Positions 52,480 to 60,878 of a stretch of 64,000 bases of DNA are shown here, piece by piece. This DNA is from Oligoflexus sp. (lineage in GTDB: Bacteria; Bdellovibrionota_B; Oligoflexia; Oligoflexales; Oligoflexaceae). The translations under genes were made by a program, and so were the position numbers. Below the pieces are notes generated by a model. It had not been told where the DNA came from. It did not search any database and saw nothing but the letters and a program-made list of their open reading frames with translations. Location: contig NZ_DASTAT010000134.1 of NCBI RefSeq assembly GCF_035712445.1, positions 29,440 through 93,439 of the forward strand, written 5' to 3'. Within the stretch, counting starts at the first letter, position 1. Each line of letters starts with the position of its first letter.

Positions 52480-53652
52480 CTAAGCTGACTTCACGGCCTT
52501 CTGATACCGGGCAATGGCCTGAGACGCGCGTTCGAAATCAGGTTTGCATTTCAAGGCCTGCTTATAGCAGTCGAGAGCCAGTTCATGCTGCTGAATCTTT
52601 GTATAGGCAAGGCCGAGGTTATAATAGATTGCATAGATATAAGGATTATTACGGACTGCTTCCAGGCACTTCGTATACATCTTGATCGCGCCCGGAACAT
52701 CGTTATTCTGCGAGAGCTTCACACCTTCATTATTCAGGAATTGCACCAGCTCCGATTGGTCATGAGAATCCTGCAGCACATCACAGGCATCCAGGATCCG
52801 GCCTTCCTTGATAGCAATGGTGGCCATGATCTCGCCCGCTTTCTTGTTCTGCGTGTCGAGTCCATGGAGCTGAGTCATGGCCTGATTTGCAAGGTCCAGG
52901 TTTCCGCTTTCATAGTTGGACAGGCCCGCGTTCAGGAGCAGTTCGATATTCAAAGGATTCAGCTTCATCTGGTGGTTCAACATCTCAGCAGCCTTGGTGA
53001 AGTCCTTTTCCATGAGATAGGTCTTGCCGATCTTATGCGTGGCCGCTGCCGAGAGAGGATTAACCTTCAAGGCCGCATTGAAAAAGGGCCGTGCCTTGTC
53101 GGGATGCCCGATGCTCAGCTCGATCTCACCCAGGAGCAGAAGCAGCTTTTCATGATGGCCATGCGTCTTGAGCGCCTCAATCGCCATCTCCCGAGCCATG
53201 TCCGTCATGCCCGCTGCGAGTGACGCGAGGGCCGCACGGTAATCCTTTTCAAAGGGCGTGAGGTTGGATTCCTCAATGAAAAGGCTATTGAATTTCTTCT
53301 GGATCTTCTCGGGATGGAAAGGCTTGGGCAGGACGTATTTGATATTGAATTCCTGCAGGATCGGGAGGAAGAGCTCCGAGATTTCATCCACAAGGAGAAG
53401 GTGCGCTTCAGCTCCGTAGTTTCCGGTTGCCCGCAGCTTCTGGATCAGCGTGAGGCCGGTCATATCCGAGAGTTCATTATGGATGACGAAGATGGGGAAT
53501 TGCTCGCGGATGCAGACCTCGTACGCGGCTTTTGCGCCTTCAAAGATCTGCAGGTTATGAAAGCCAATCGCGCGCATGACGCCGGCGAGGCTATCTCCTT
53601 CGCTCTTATCCTTGGCCACAATTGCGATTCGCGAACTCTTATTGATCGGCAT
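52480..53652 (-). CDS. Receiver-like domain with TPR array; phosphoacceptor replaced by His
   Basis: 390 residues from ATG at 53652. Residues about 5-125 have a receiver layout, but the phosphorylatable Asp is His in FVIHNELSDMTG and the acidic pair is reduced (IVAKDKS); the C-terminal Lys-Pro (VLPKPFHP) remains. Residues about 140-385 form about seven TPR units ending YNLGLAYTKIQQHELALDCYKQAL. Without the Asp it cannot be phosphorylated in the usual way and is probably a constitutive scaffold or a protein-binding pseudo-receiver. There is no membrane segment. It is transcribed alone. Confidence 0.8.
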   Translation of the reverse strand: MPINKSSRIAIVAKDKSEGDSLAGVMRAIGFHNLQIFEGAKAAYEVCIREQFPIFVIHNELSDMTGLTLIQKLRATGNYGAEAHLLLVDEISELFLPILQEFNIKYVLPKPFHPEKIQKKFNSLFIEESNLTPFEKDYRAALASLAAGMTDMAREMAIEALKTHGHHEKLLLLLGEIELSIGHPDKARPFFNAALKVNPLSAAATHKIGKTYLMEKDFTKAAEMLNHQMKLNPLNIELLLNAGLSNYESGNLDLANQAMTQLHGLDTQNKKAGEIMATIAIKEGRILDACDVLQDSHDQSELVQFLNNEGVKLSQNNDVPGAIKMYTKCLEAVRNNPYIYAIYYNLGLAYTKIQQHELALDCYKQALKCKPDFERASQAIARYQKAVKSA

Positions 53653-53872
53653 AACTTCCGCCCTGCTTATAAACATGATAACGGCACAATCCAACTGCCT
53701 GAATACCATCGACAGGAATCGGAGACCTGTTAATCTCGCACTCTCAAGCTACCTTTTCCAATGAATATATTTTTCTGAAAAGAAGGGGGATTCATAAAAG
53801 CCTGGCTGGCAAATGACCCGGATGGAGTGTGGAATTCTTATGCTGCGTAAGGAATGGAATGCAAGAATAGGC

Positions 53873-53903
53873 CTTCAGCAGGCCTGTAAGAGACCTGCTG
53901 AAG
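53873..53903 (-). terminator. Perfect 10-bp hairpin without U-tract
   Basis: CTTCAGCAGG (53873-53882) pairs exactly with CCTGCTGAAG (53894-53903) around 11 bases, 10 bases after the stop of the lipoprotein gene on the minus strand. The following bases are GCCTATTCTT, so the U-tract is poor. Confidence 0.55.
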
Positions 53904-53913
53904 CACCCAGGAA

Positions 53914-54396
53914 TTAGCGGCTATAGGTCAGGCCGAACGCGATTTCGTTGGTCACGTCCGTGGCTGGACCGATCAGAGTCCCATAAGTCGCTTTACGAAG
54001 GGTCGCATCGTAGAGGCCTTCGGTGTTACGGGTCAGCGTCAGCTCAATCAGCTCGCCATCGGCAGGACGGAGGTCCACCGAACATTTGAGTTTCAAAAGA
54101 GCGCGGCCTTTTTTCGATTCCACGCAGCTCAGGCCTGTTCCCAGCTCTTCTGTTGTATCGGTGGAAGGAAAACCAAAGCCGGCTGTGACAACGCGCAGAC
54201 TCGCGTTATAGGTGCCGAATTCGTCCTTCTGCACGGTAATGGTTTCAAAGTTTCCATCAACAGGACGGCGGTCCACGCTGAAGGAATAAACGCTGGGGAG
54301 ACGCTTGCCCGCATGGCTCGAAAGTTCAGCGGCGTCAGGGTTTTGTCCACATGCCATAAGACCAGCAGCAAAAGCAAAGATGGCGAAATTTTTCAT
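53914..54396 (-). CDS. Lipoprotein of unknown function
   Basis: 160 residues from ATG at 54396 with GGAG six bases upstream. A lipoprotein signal peptide ends at LMAC (Cys16). The mature part contains two similar beta-rich halves, each with a D-R/L-R-P-x-D-G turn (DRRPVDGNFETITV and DLRPADGELIELTL) followed by a Y-[ND]-A-[ST]-L-R motif, so it is an internal duplication of about 65 residues. A pair of Cys lies in the second half. Outer-membrane or periplasmic location is likely; no family is recognised. Confidence 0.72.
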   Translation of the reverse strand: MKNFAIFAFAAGLMACGQNPDAAELSSHAGKRLPSVYSFSVDRRPVDGNFETITVQKDEFGTYNASLRVVTAGFGFPSTDTTEELGTGLSCVESKKGRALLKLKCSVDLRPADGELIELTLTRNTEGLYDATLRKATYGTLIGPATDVTNEIAFGLTYSR

Positions 54397-54751
54397 AAGA
54401 CTCTCCATTATCCTGGATCAAAATGTGAGGTGCGCAAGGGGCTGTCCTTCACATGTCATCCCCTCACGCCGGCAACCATAGCCTGAATTTATGCGCCCCG
54501 TGGATTCAATTCCGCCGCCCCATTCATTTCCTGTTCACCTTCAGCGAACATAGGTAAATGTCATAATGACGTATTTGAACGTGCGTCGCTCCCTCTAACT
54601 CCGCGTTCCCATTCGCCGGTGACTTCTTACCGTCCTCAAGGCCCTAAGAACTCGGTTTCACGTAGCTTTTGGCTCTTTGGTCAGTTCATCTTTTCGTTGC
54701 GAAGGCGACCGCTTTGCATTACGAAGGAAAGCCGTATCATACGAGGCGTCT
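54397..54751. other. Divergent intergenic region
   Basis: 355 bases between the lipoprotein and the TIGR02147 regulator. It contains the promoters of both, but no strong hexamer pair stands out; TTGCAT and TATCAT just before 54752 are spaced by only 15 bases, and CATAAT near 54560 lacks a good -35. No gene is supported here. Confidence 0.4.
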
Positions 54752-55588
54752 ATGGTCGATCCTGCTTCTGTCATCCTCTCCAGTTCCAGTCTGGTTGCGT
54801 TGAGATCCCTCATTGCACTGCGCCGATCTGTTGACTCGAAATTCTCGTATAGCTATATCTCCCGGCGGCTCGGGATCAAATCCCGAAGTTATCTGTCTGA
54901 AGTTTTGAGCGAGAAGAAAAAGCTGAACCCGAAGCACATTGCGCCCATGGTGGATCTTCTTTCGCTGCCTCTGCCTGAAGCTGAATTGCTGAAGGGCAGG
55001 CTCATGCTGGACGTCGGCGATCTGAGTGAAGCCGAGGCCACGCGATTGAAATCCGAAGTCCGCGATGCGGAGAAGAAACTCACGTCTGGAACCCTTCAGC
55101 TTTCCGATGTGCGTGATATCAACCTCGTCATGCTCCTGGCCGTGTGCCTGCACCTCTTCAAGGACGGCAAGGCCACCAAGCGTCAGATCTTCGATCTTTT
55201 CAAACGCGACCGCCATTTGGAAATTGAAAAGGGCCTGCATGATTTAATAAAGAATGGTCTCCTGGTGAAAGAGGCTGAGCTTTACAGCTACTCGCCGGAT
55301 TACACCAATATTCTTCATGTTTACATGGCCACCAATAAAAAGAACGAGCTGGATTACCTCAAGGGTTCCATCCGCGAGGCACTTGAGCATGTCGGTGATT
55401 TCCAAAGCCACGCTCAGGAAACAGTCTTCTATAGCGGGCTCATCACGGCTGAAAAAGCGAAGTACCTTCAGGAACTCCAGCATGTGAAGCAGAGCTTGAG
55501 AAGTGCTCAATCGCGTATCGAGTCCAGCGCAGGTGATACTGTCATCCGTTTCAATGTGCAAATTTATCCCGTCGCTACGAATGCATAG
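54752..55588 (+). CDS. TIGR02147-family regulator
   Basis: 278 residues from ATG at 54752 with GAGG six bases upstream. The N-terminal half carries YISRRLGIKSRSYLSEVLSEKKKL, an HTH-like segment, and the C-terminal half has VFYSGLITAEKA followed by a long helix and the closing VIRFNVQIYPV strand, the layout of TIGR02147 proteins common in Fibrobacter and Bdellovibrionota. Regulatory function is inferred from the HTH. A secreted protein gene follows 9 bases after the stop, probably in the same transcript. Confidence 0.82.
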   Translation: MVDPASVILSSSSLVALRSLIALRRSVDSKFSYSYISRRLGIKSRSYLSEVLSEKKKLNPKHIAPMVDLLSLPLPEAELLKGRLMLDVGDLSEAEATRLKSEVRDAEKKLTSGTLQLSDVRDINLVMLLAVCLHLFKDGKATKRQIFDLFKRDRHLEIEKGLHDLIKNGLLVKEAELYSYSPDYTNILHVYMATNKKNELDYLKGSIREALEHVGDFQSHAQETVFYSGLITAEKAKYLQELQHVKQSLRSAQSRIESSAGDTVIRFNVQIYPVATNA

Positions 55589-55597
55589 GAATAGAAT

Positions 55598-56128
55598 ATG
55601 ATACGATTTTTTTCAGTCCTTATAGTCTCGGTCTGCACCATGAGTTCCTTCTCAGCCGCCGCGCATCCTTATTCAGCTCAGCGGGAATTCTTTTATTTGA
55701 AACGCTCCGCTGAATTTTTCAATTACCTGGAAAACAAGACCTATGTGGAAGTCGTCGGCACGTCCTTCATCGGTCTTCAGGCTGCATTCAACGATCGTCG
55801 GACCTGTCTTTACGGTTTGAATCAGGAGGGGCTCGAAGGTCCTGGTGCATTCCGGGTGCAAACTCAATTTGTATGCTTCAATACTGGCACATTTCAACTC
55901 ACCATGAAAAAAGAATGGTGTGAAATCGGCTCGAAAGGCTGCGAGATTGATCCGGGTGGAATATCGGTCGGGATCGGTAATCTGGATTTTCTGGAGCCCA
56001 CAGAGCTTGGAGGCGAGGTGCCCCTGCCGAAACCAGGAAGCTTTTATAATTCCTATCCCAAATTTTTGAATGTCGATGTGTATAAGCCTTTGCGTTTTTC
56101 CCTTGATGACGGTGTGGGACTCGAGTGA
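55598..56128 (+). CDS. Exported protein of unknown function
   Basis: 176 residues with a signal peptide (cleavage after SAAA). The mature protein is beta-rich with four Cys (RTCLYG, FVCFN, EWCEIG, GCEIDPG) that could form two disulfides. No family is recognised. It begins 9 bases after the TIGR02147 regulator stop with an AGGAA ribosome site, so the two are co-transcribed; in this group of organisms such regulators are commonly paired with secreted proteins. Confidence 0.68.
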   Translation: MIRFFSVLIVSVCTMSSFSAAAHPYSAQREFFYLKRSAEFFNYLENKTYVEVVGTSFIGLQAAFNDRRTCLYGLNQEGLEGPGAFRVQTQFVCFNTGTFQLTMKKEWCEIGSKGCEIDPGGISVGIGNLDFLEPTELGGEVPLPKPGSFYNSYPKFLNVDVYKPLRFSLDDGVGLE

Positions 56129-56217
56129 GTCTTCGCAATACCGAAGAAATTGTATAATTCCGTCCCGCCTTCCGTCTTAAGCATGGTCTATAAGCCTCCC
56201 AGGAAAGGATTGAGCCC

Positions 56218-57282
56218 ATGCTTAAAAAACTATCCATCCGCACACTTTTCCTTATGCTATTTCTTTCAGCATCTCCTCTTTTGAGTCAGGATCTTGACCA
56301 CGAAAGCAGTCTTCTTCTCCGCTTCACAGGACCAGAAGCCCAGAAATTGACCAATTTCATGAAAGAACGTGTTCGTTACCAAGCGGATTTTGACCAGACC
56401 CGATACTATGGCGACAGAATGAGCCTCGCCTGTCGGGAAAACGCGGACTGTTACCTTTGGCTCTCGCATAAAGAATGGCAGATGAAGAGGAACGCCTCTG
56501 CCGCGGTCATTTCATTCACTCTCCCTGTCCAGCAAAACACCTGGAGCGGTCAGGTTTCAATAACCGACGCAACCGCGTCCGGCTCGAATCAAATTCAGTT
56601 CCAGCTGCAGGACCTCTATTTCCCGGGAACCTATGCGTTTACCCAGCCCATGATCTGCCCGCGGGTCCAAGGGGAAGCAGGACAGCCCACGTTCAACGGC
56701 AACGGCGATTGTCGTCTCGAACTCTCCAGCTCTGCAAAACAAGGCCTGCCCACCAGCCCGTCCATCCAAGTCATTCAAAACCTCGACAACATTATCGTGA
56801 ACTTCAAAGGCCCGTGGGCCAAACACCTTTATGCCTCGGCGTCTACCAGTGAAGCTGACCCACATGATCCCCAGCGCCTTCGTGCCCAAATCGGACCTGA
56901 AACATACTGCTGGAACCTTGACCCCCTTGAGCAGGAAAAATTTTTGAATGATGCTTATGTCTGTCAGTCCAATGTGAAAAGGAAACCTGGTACGGCCCTC
57001 CAGTTCGTAAGTCATGGCAGCTTGAAAGTTGACAAGACCTTCTCTTTGACACTCCAACCCAGTTTTCGCCAGGACATCCTGCAGGAATTTGACCTCGTCC
57101 TTCGCCTTCAAGACCGGGATTGGACCATCACCCACTGCCCCAATTCCGCGAAGAACGCAGGCTTTGGTCAGTGCGGGCTTCTCTATGACATGAAGCTCGA
57201 CGCTGGTCTTTACCCTCTTGGCAATTCCGTTCAGGGCGTCGCGGTGGGCTGGGGGATTATCAAGAACGAGCTGATGGACTAA
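56218..57282 (+). CDS. Exported beta-rich protein of unknown function
   Basis: 354 residues; a signal peptide ends near SPLLSQ. The mature protein is rich in strand-forming segments and contains scattered Cys pairs (SLACRENADCYLW; CPRVQG with GDCRLEL; CPNSAKNAGFGQC), suggesting disulfides and a periplasmic or external location. There are no catalytic motifs. It lies on the same strand as the regulator and the smaller exported protein after an 89-base gap, and ends one base from the convergent methyltransferase gene. Confidence 0.65.
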   Translation: MLKKLSIRTLFLMLFLSASPLLSQDLDHESSLLLRFTGPEAQKLTNFMKERVRYQADFDQTRYYGDRMSLACRENADCYLWLSHKEWQMKRNASAAVISFTLPVQQNTWSGQVSITDATASGSNQIQFQLQDLYFPGTYAFTQPMICPRVQGEAGQPTFNGNGDCRLELSSSAKQGLPTSPSIQVIQNLDNIIVNFKGPWAKHLYASASTSEADPHDPQRLRAQIGPETYCWNLDPLEQEKFLNDAYVCQSNVKRKPGTALQFVSHGSLKVDKTFSLTLQPSFRQDILQEFDLVLRLQDRDWTITHCPNSAKNAGFGQCGLLYDMKLDAGLYPLGNSVQGVAVGWGIIKNELMD

Positions 57283-57283
57283 A

Positions 57284-59080
57284 TTAATGAGAGATGCAGG
57301 AAGCGACTTGTCTTTTTCCTGCTACAGCAAATAGATCCCAAACCAGATCGTTGATTCGTGCCTCAAGCAAAGTGGAATCATGTTCGGGCGTCTCATCATA
57401 AATCCGTTTGGCAAGACCCACGATCTCCTGGCTCCGCGGATCCGCGGGGTTGGGAATGGGGAACTGCTCCACATACTGGGTCATGAAGCGACGCCGGCCT
57501 GCGTAAAGCTTATTATTGAATTTATAGTCGTAAAATCTTTCAATGAACGTGGAGTTCGCAACCGCCAACGCCAGCCAGAGAAGTTCCTCTTTCGCCTCGC
57601 TCGGGGCATGGATCCAATAGCAGTCCCCATTGACGACAGACCCATCCCGATCCATCCAGAACGTAGGCTTCTCGGAAATATCCCGGAACACGATCTTGGG
57701 CTTTGCCCAGGCCGCGGGGTCCTGAGGCACCCAGATCTCATACCAGTTCCGTCCGGCTTCAATCACGTACTTGCGCTGAGTCAGCTGATCGCGATACTTC
57801 GCCAGATAGCGTTGGGAATGGGGATACTTTTCAAGATCAATCGCCGACCTTTTTCCGTCCAGGCTTTGATGGGTATACAAAACCTTGCCCGCCTTCTGAA
57901 TATCCGCTCGATAACGTCGCGCGATATGATGGGTCACCAAAGGTTTGAGCAATTCCGGCAAACCATCCTTCTTGAATTCGCTCCAGTCCTTGCGTATAAA
58001 CACGCTATCGGCCGTCGTTTTAATCCCCACACGGACTTTGCCAATATCCCGGAACGTGCAGAACGTACTTTGCTTCACCGTATCAAGCCAATCAAAGGAT
58101 TCGGAATCCTCCAGCCGCCAGACCTTGCCGGAGTCCCCGTCTTCAAAATGAAGGCCACCCCGCTTGACTTCATAAAGCTGCTGCGCGACACGAACCATCC
58201 CCGCTTCATCCAGCGACTCAAAAAGGGAAGGATATTCCTTGGCATCGGCAGCCGTCTTGTTGGTCGTGTAAACGGAAACAAAGGGCGGCATGACCTTGTT
58301 ATCATCCGCCGCTCGCGGACCCAAGAACAAAACAGCCGGCAGGACCGCAGCATCGAAAAGTTTGGTATCCCCGAAGTCCCAGATCGAATCAAAGCGGAAC
58401 CTATTCCAAAGGCCCTTCCGAACCGAACCACCGGCCTTGGTCGTCATAAAGCGGTTGGAGACAATGATTCCCGCTTTCGAACGGCTATGCATGATCTGCG
58501 AGAGCCCAAGAAGAAAGGCATAATAAAGATCCACGCGCCCTTGAAGACCAAATTTCTCAGCCAAAGCAGATGCAGCGTCGGATCCCATAACCTGGGTCCT
58601 GACATAAGGCGGATTCGCAATAATCAGATCAAAAAGAGGGTGCTGAGTCGATCTCTCTGTCACGCCCTCAGCCGAAGCCAGATCGGCAAGAAAATCTTTC
58701 ACAAAGAGAAAAGTTTTAATATCAGGATGTGAGGCCTGAATCCTTTCCCTGGTTTTTTCAATCGCACCCGAGTCGATATCAAAGCCGTGAACCTCAATAT
58801 TCGCATAGCCAGCCAGCTTAAGTTCATGAACCAGCGCCATCAGCAGCTGGCCATCACCCGCAGCCGGATCGAATATCTTGATGCTTTCACTCTTCTGTGG
58901 CAACACCGCAGTCTTCAAAAGACCCCTGGCCACAAACGAAGCGAGTTCATCAGGAGTATAGGTAGCACCATTGGATTTTTTTTTGCCAACCGTTTTAAAT
59001 CTGCCAACCGGCGCATGAAGTGCGTTCGATTCCAAAAAATATACTCCAAGGATTTGCCTTCCATCGCGTACCTGGGACAC
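57284..59080 (-). CDS. N6-adenine DNA methyltransferase, Eco57I/TaqI type
   Basis: 598 residues if GTG at 59080 is the start, which lacks a clear ribosome site; a TTG 16 codons later follows GGAG and is an alternative. The catalytic core has FDPAAGDGQ (motif I, about 70-77) and IIANPPYV (motif IV, NPPY at 156-159). The C-terminal half carries target-recognition-like sequence ending YVEQFPIPNP and the AKRIYD helix, as in TaqI/Eco57I enzymes. There is no nuclease domain and no separate restriction gene next to it. It could be an orphan modification enzyme or part of a defence module with the downstream nuclease-helicase. Confidence 0.85.
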   Translation of the reverse strand: MSQVRDGRQILGVYFLESNALHAPVGRFKTVGKKKSNGATYTPDELASFVARGLLKTAVLPQKSESIKIFDPAAGDGQLLMALVHELKLAGYANIEVHGFDIDSGAIEKTRERIQASHPDIKTFLFVKDFLADLASAEGVTERSTQHPLFDLIIANPPYVRTQVMGSDAASALAEKFGLQGRVDLYYAFLLGLSQIMHSRSKAGIIVSNRFMTTKAGGSVRKGLWNRFRFDSIWDFGDTKLFDAAVLPAVLFLGPRAADDNKVMPPFVSVYTTNKTAADAKEYPSLFESLDEAGMVRVAQQLYEVKRGGLHFEDGDSGKVWRLEDSESFDWLDTVKQSTFCTFRDIGKVRVGIKTTADSVFIRKDWSEFKKDGLPELLKPLVTHHIARRYRADIQKAGKVLYTHQSLDGKRSAIDLEKYPHSQRYLAKYRDQLTQRKYVIEAGRNWYEIWVPQDPAAWAKPKIVFRDISEKPTFWMDRDGSVVNGDCYWIHAPSEAKEELLWLALAVANSTFIERFYDYKFNNKLYAGRRRFMTQYVEQFPIPNPADPRSQEIVGLAKRIYDETPEHDSTLLEARINDLVWDLFAVAGKRQVASCISH

Positions 59081-59812
59081 TGAGCCAATCCGGGCTTTTT
59101 ACGCAGTTTGACGAGCAATTTAGCATAGCTTTTACCCATAAATCTGCAAGGTAACATTTTAAGAAGTGGCCAGGTTTCTGTTCATTTTGGCTTGATTTTC
59201 CGGGTTTTTGATCGGTGGAATGTTTGTGTTTTGTGTCAAAAATACTGGCAAAAGAACGGACTCCAACTTTGAGCTCAACTATCGTTTTCAAGCAGGTCGT
59301 ATGATTGGTGCTTCAAGAGGCGTCGGAATATGTTTCCCGTCTCTTTCCCATGGATTGTACTCAAGCTAAAGATCTGCCCCGTTCTTTGTCGAGCCGTCAT
59401 CACCTACACGTTGAACTTAAGGCAGACCGGCCCTCGTCAACCCCGAAGCTCGTAAAGCGATCACCGCCAAGGCAGGTGAACTGTGGTTTGACTGGATTGA
59501 CCTCTGGACAGCCGTATCCCTGACAAGAACAACTCTTTTGGCTTCTTCTGCTTCGATTGATAGCGCTAAAAATGTTCCAAATGATGACACGGCCGCATAC
59601 CGTGACAGGGATCAGCTTAAAGAAGAACATTGGGTCGATGCGATAGATTCCCTGATAAAATATCTCGACCATCCGAGTCATTGAGTTAAAGCTCATGCCC
59701 TTAAGGCGCTTCGCGAGATCGGTTCGCTCCGCGCGTAGCCGCGTGGTATATCCATGTTGGAAGACACGGGCAGCGACTTTGCCATCCATGACGCTTTGAG
59801 GAAGGGGAAAGA
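59081..59812. other. Low-coding, AT-rich intergenic region
   Basis: About 730 bases with no intact gene that I can support. The left part (59100-59330) is visibly AT-richer than the rest of the window. The right part contains an open frame without a start codon that looks like a gene remnant. It separates the methyltransferase from the plus-strand genes and marks a change in sequence texture. Confidence 0.45.
59421..59684 (+). pseudogene. Possible remnant of a protein-coding gene
   Basis: An 87-codon open frame after a TAA, with protein-like composition: NPEARKAITAKAGELWFDW followed by a polar segment and a helical end, DQLKEEHWVDAIDSLIKYL. There is no ATG or GTG; the only internal starts are TTG within the chain. 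It could be the 3' end of a gene disrupted by frameshift or deletion. No family is recognised. Confidence 0.3.
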
Positions 59813-60676
59813 ATGACAGATCAGCTTATTCCGCGTCCTGTATTTGACCATTGCTACCGATCAATAGAAGGCGACTCCGTATACAAGGAGCTACAAGAAC
59901 GAGGATTCCTTTTGAATCCTGAGCCGATTATTCATCCGGGTCGTCTCAAGTGCCAGTTTCTTCACTTCCGTAGTCCTGTCGATAAATTCTCATATCTCGA
60001 GTTTCTGTTCAGAGACGGGACACTTCAGCCTGCTGGCCCGGAAGAAGAACTGATTCATGCGGGCTTTGCCTTAAAAATTGATCGGAATCTTGATGAGGTT
60101 TTCTCCGTTTTCAAGAGGGACTTTGACTGGCTCAAGCCGAAATTCGAACATCGAAACTACGACAGAGCTGCTGACGAAAGTCAAAGGCTTCCCGGCTGGA
60201 ACTTTCTCACTTTCGAGCAGCAGCCCATTGACGATATCGAAGTATGGATCATCGAGTATGAACAACGCCTGAGCCTGGCCGAGGAAGAGCTCAAGGAACG
60301 CCGACGTCGTGCCCTGGCTCTTTGTGACCATCCCAACAGCGCAAGGTATATCCTTGGTTTTATTTGGGATGGACGCCAATCCAAAGACTTTGACAACTTT
60401 GCAAAACTGTCCTTCGCTAAATCGTCTAATGCAAGCTTACGCCTGGAAGGTGGCACATCCATCCGAATTGTGCAGGAAGGTGCGACGGAAAGAAGATATT
60501 TTCGGGATAAGACGGGAACATTTCTTGCCGTTGTAATTGGAGTTGAGTCACTTGATAGTTTCGTAAGGGAAGCAAATCCGGATGATATGGTCGAAGTTTT
60601 TGGAATGAAAGGAGCACGAATCCGACTCGGAAGAGACTCCTGGGACATAGTCGCAGTAGAATCGCGAAGTTTCTAG
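59813..60676 (+). CDS. Unknown protein next to nuclease-helicase gene
   Basis: 287 residues, ATG at 59813 with a strong purine-rich ribosome site (GGGGAAAG). The first 110 residues (FDHCYRSIEGDSVYKELQ opening) and the last 110 (AVVIGVESLDSFVREAN and RIRLGRDSWDIVAVES) have the strand-helix pattern of glyoxalase-like domains, with a helical Glu/Arg-rich linker between. That fold guess is weak. No active-site residues can be named. It is 200 bases before the nuclease-helicase gene on the same strand and may form a unit with it. Confidence 0.6.
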   Translation: MTDQLIPRPVFDHCYRSIEGDSVYKELQERGFLLNPEPIIHPGRLKCQFLHFRSPVDKFSYLEFLFRDGTLQPAGPEEELIHAGFALKIDRNLDEVFSVFKRDFDWLKPKFEHRNYDRAADESQRLPGWNFLTFEQQPIDDIEVWIIEYEQRLSLAEEELKERRRRALALCDHPNSARYILGFIWDGRQSKDFDNFAKLSFAKSSNASLRLEGGTSIRIVQEGATERRYFRDKTGTFLAVVIGVESLDSFVREANPDDMVEVFGMKGARIRLGRDSWDIVAVESRSF

Positions 60677-60751
60677 TGAAGTACGGGTTGGTAATCGACG
60701 AACAGAAATTGGTGTTCCCAAAAAATGTGCGATAACTCTCGTGATTCCAGT

Positions 60752-60772
60752 TGGTTAAAGATTTCTTAACCA
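60752..60772 (+). promoter_or_regulatory. Inverted repeat upstream of the nuclease-helicase gene
   Basis: TGGTTAA (60752-60758) and TTAACCA (60766-60772) are exact 7-base arms separated by seven bases. It lies between the unknown gene and the nuclease-helicase start, in AT-rich sequence, and could be an operator or a hairpin. Confidence 0.35.
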
Positions 60773-60878
60773 CCCAACATTTCTTATTAAAAGCTCCGAT
60801 ATGTCAGAAGCATAGGCAAGATTGGTTTGGTAAAAGTAACGACCAGCTTCAGCCCATGCTTACTGCGCCGGAGACTGC

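Noticed and set aside
57380-58732. 450-codon plus-strand frame opposite the DNA methyltransferase
   Set aside because: The methyltransferase on the minus strand has clear catalytic motifs; the antisense frame has mirrored low-complexity composition and no motif.
59400-59789. Minus-strand 129-codon frame in the methyltransferase/unknown-gene gap
   Set aside because: No ribosome site or family resemblance, and the plus strand in the same place reads more like a protein.
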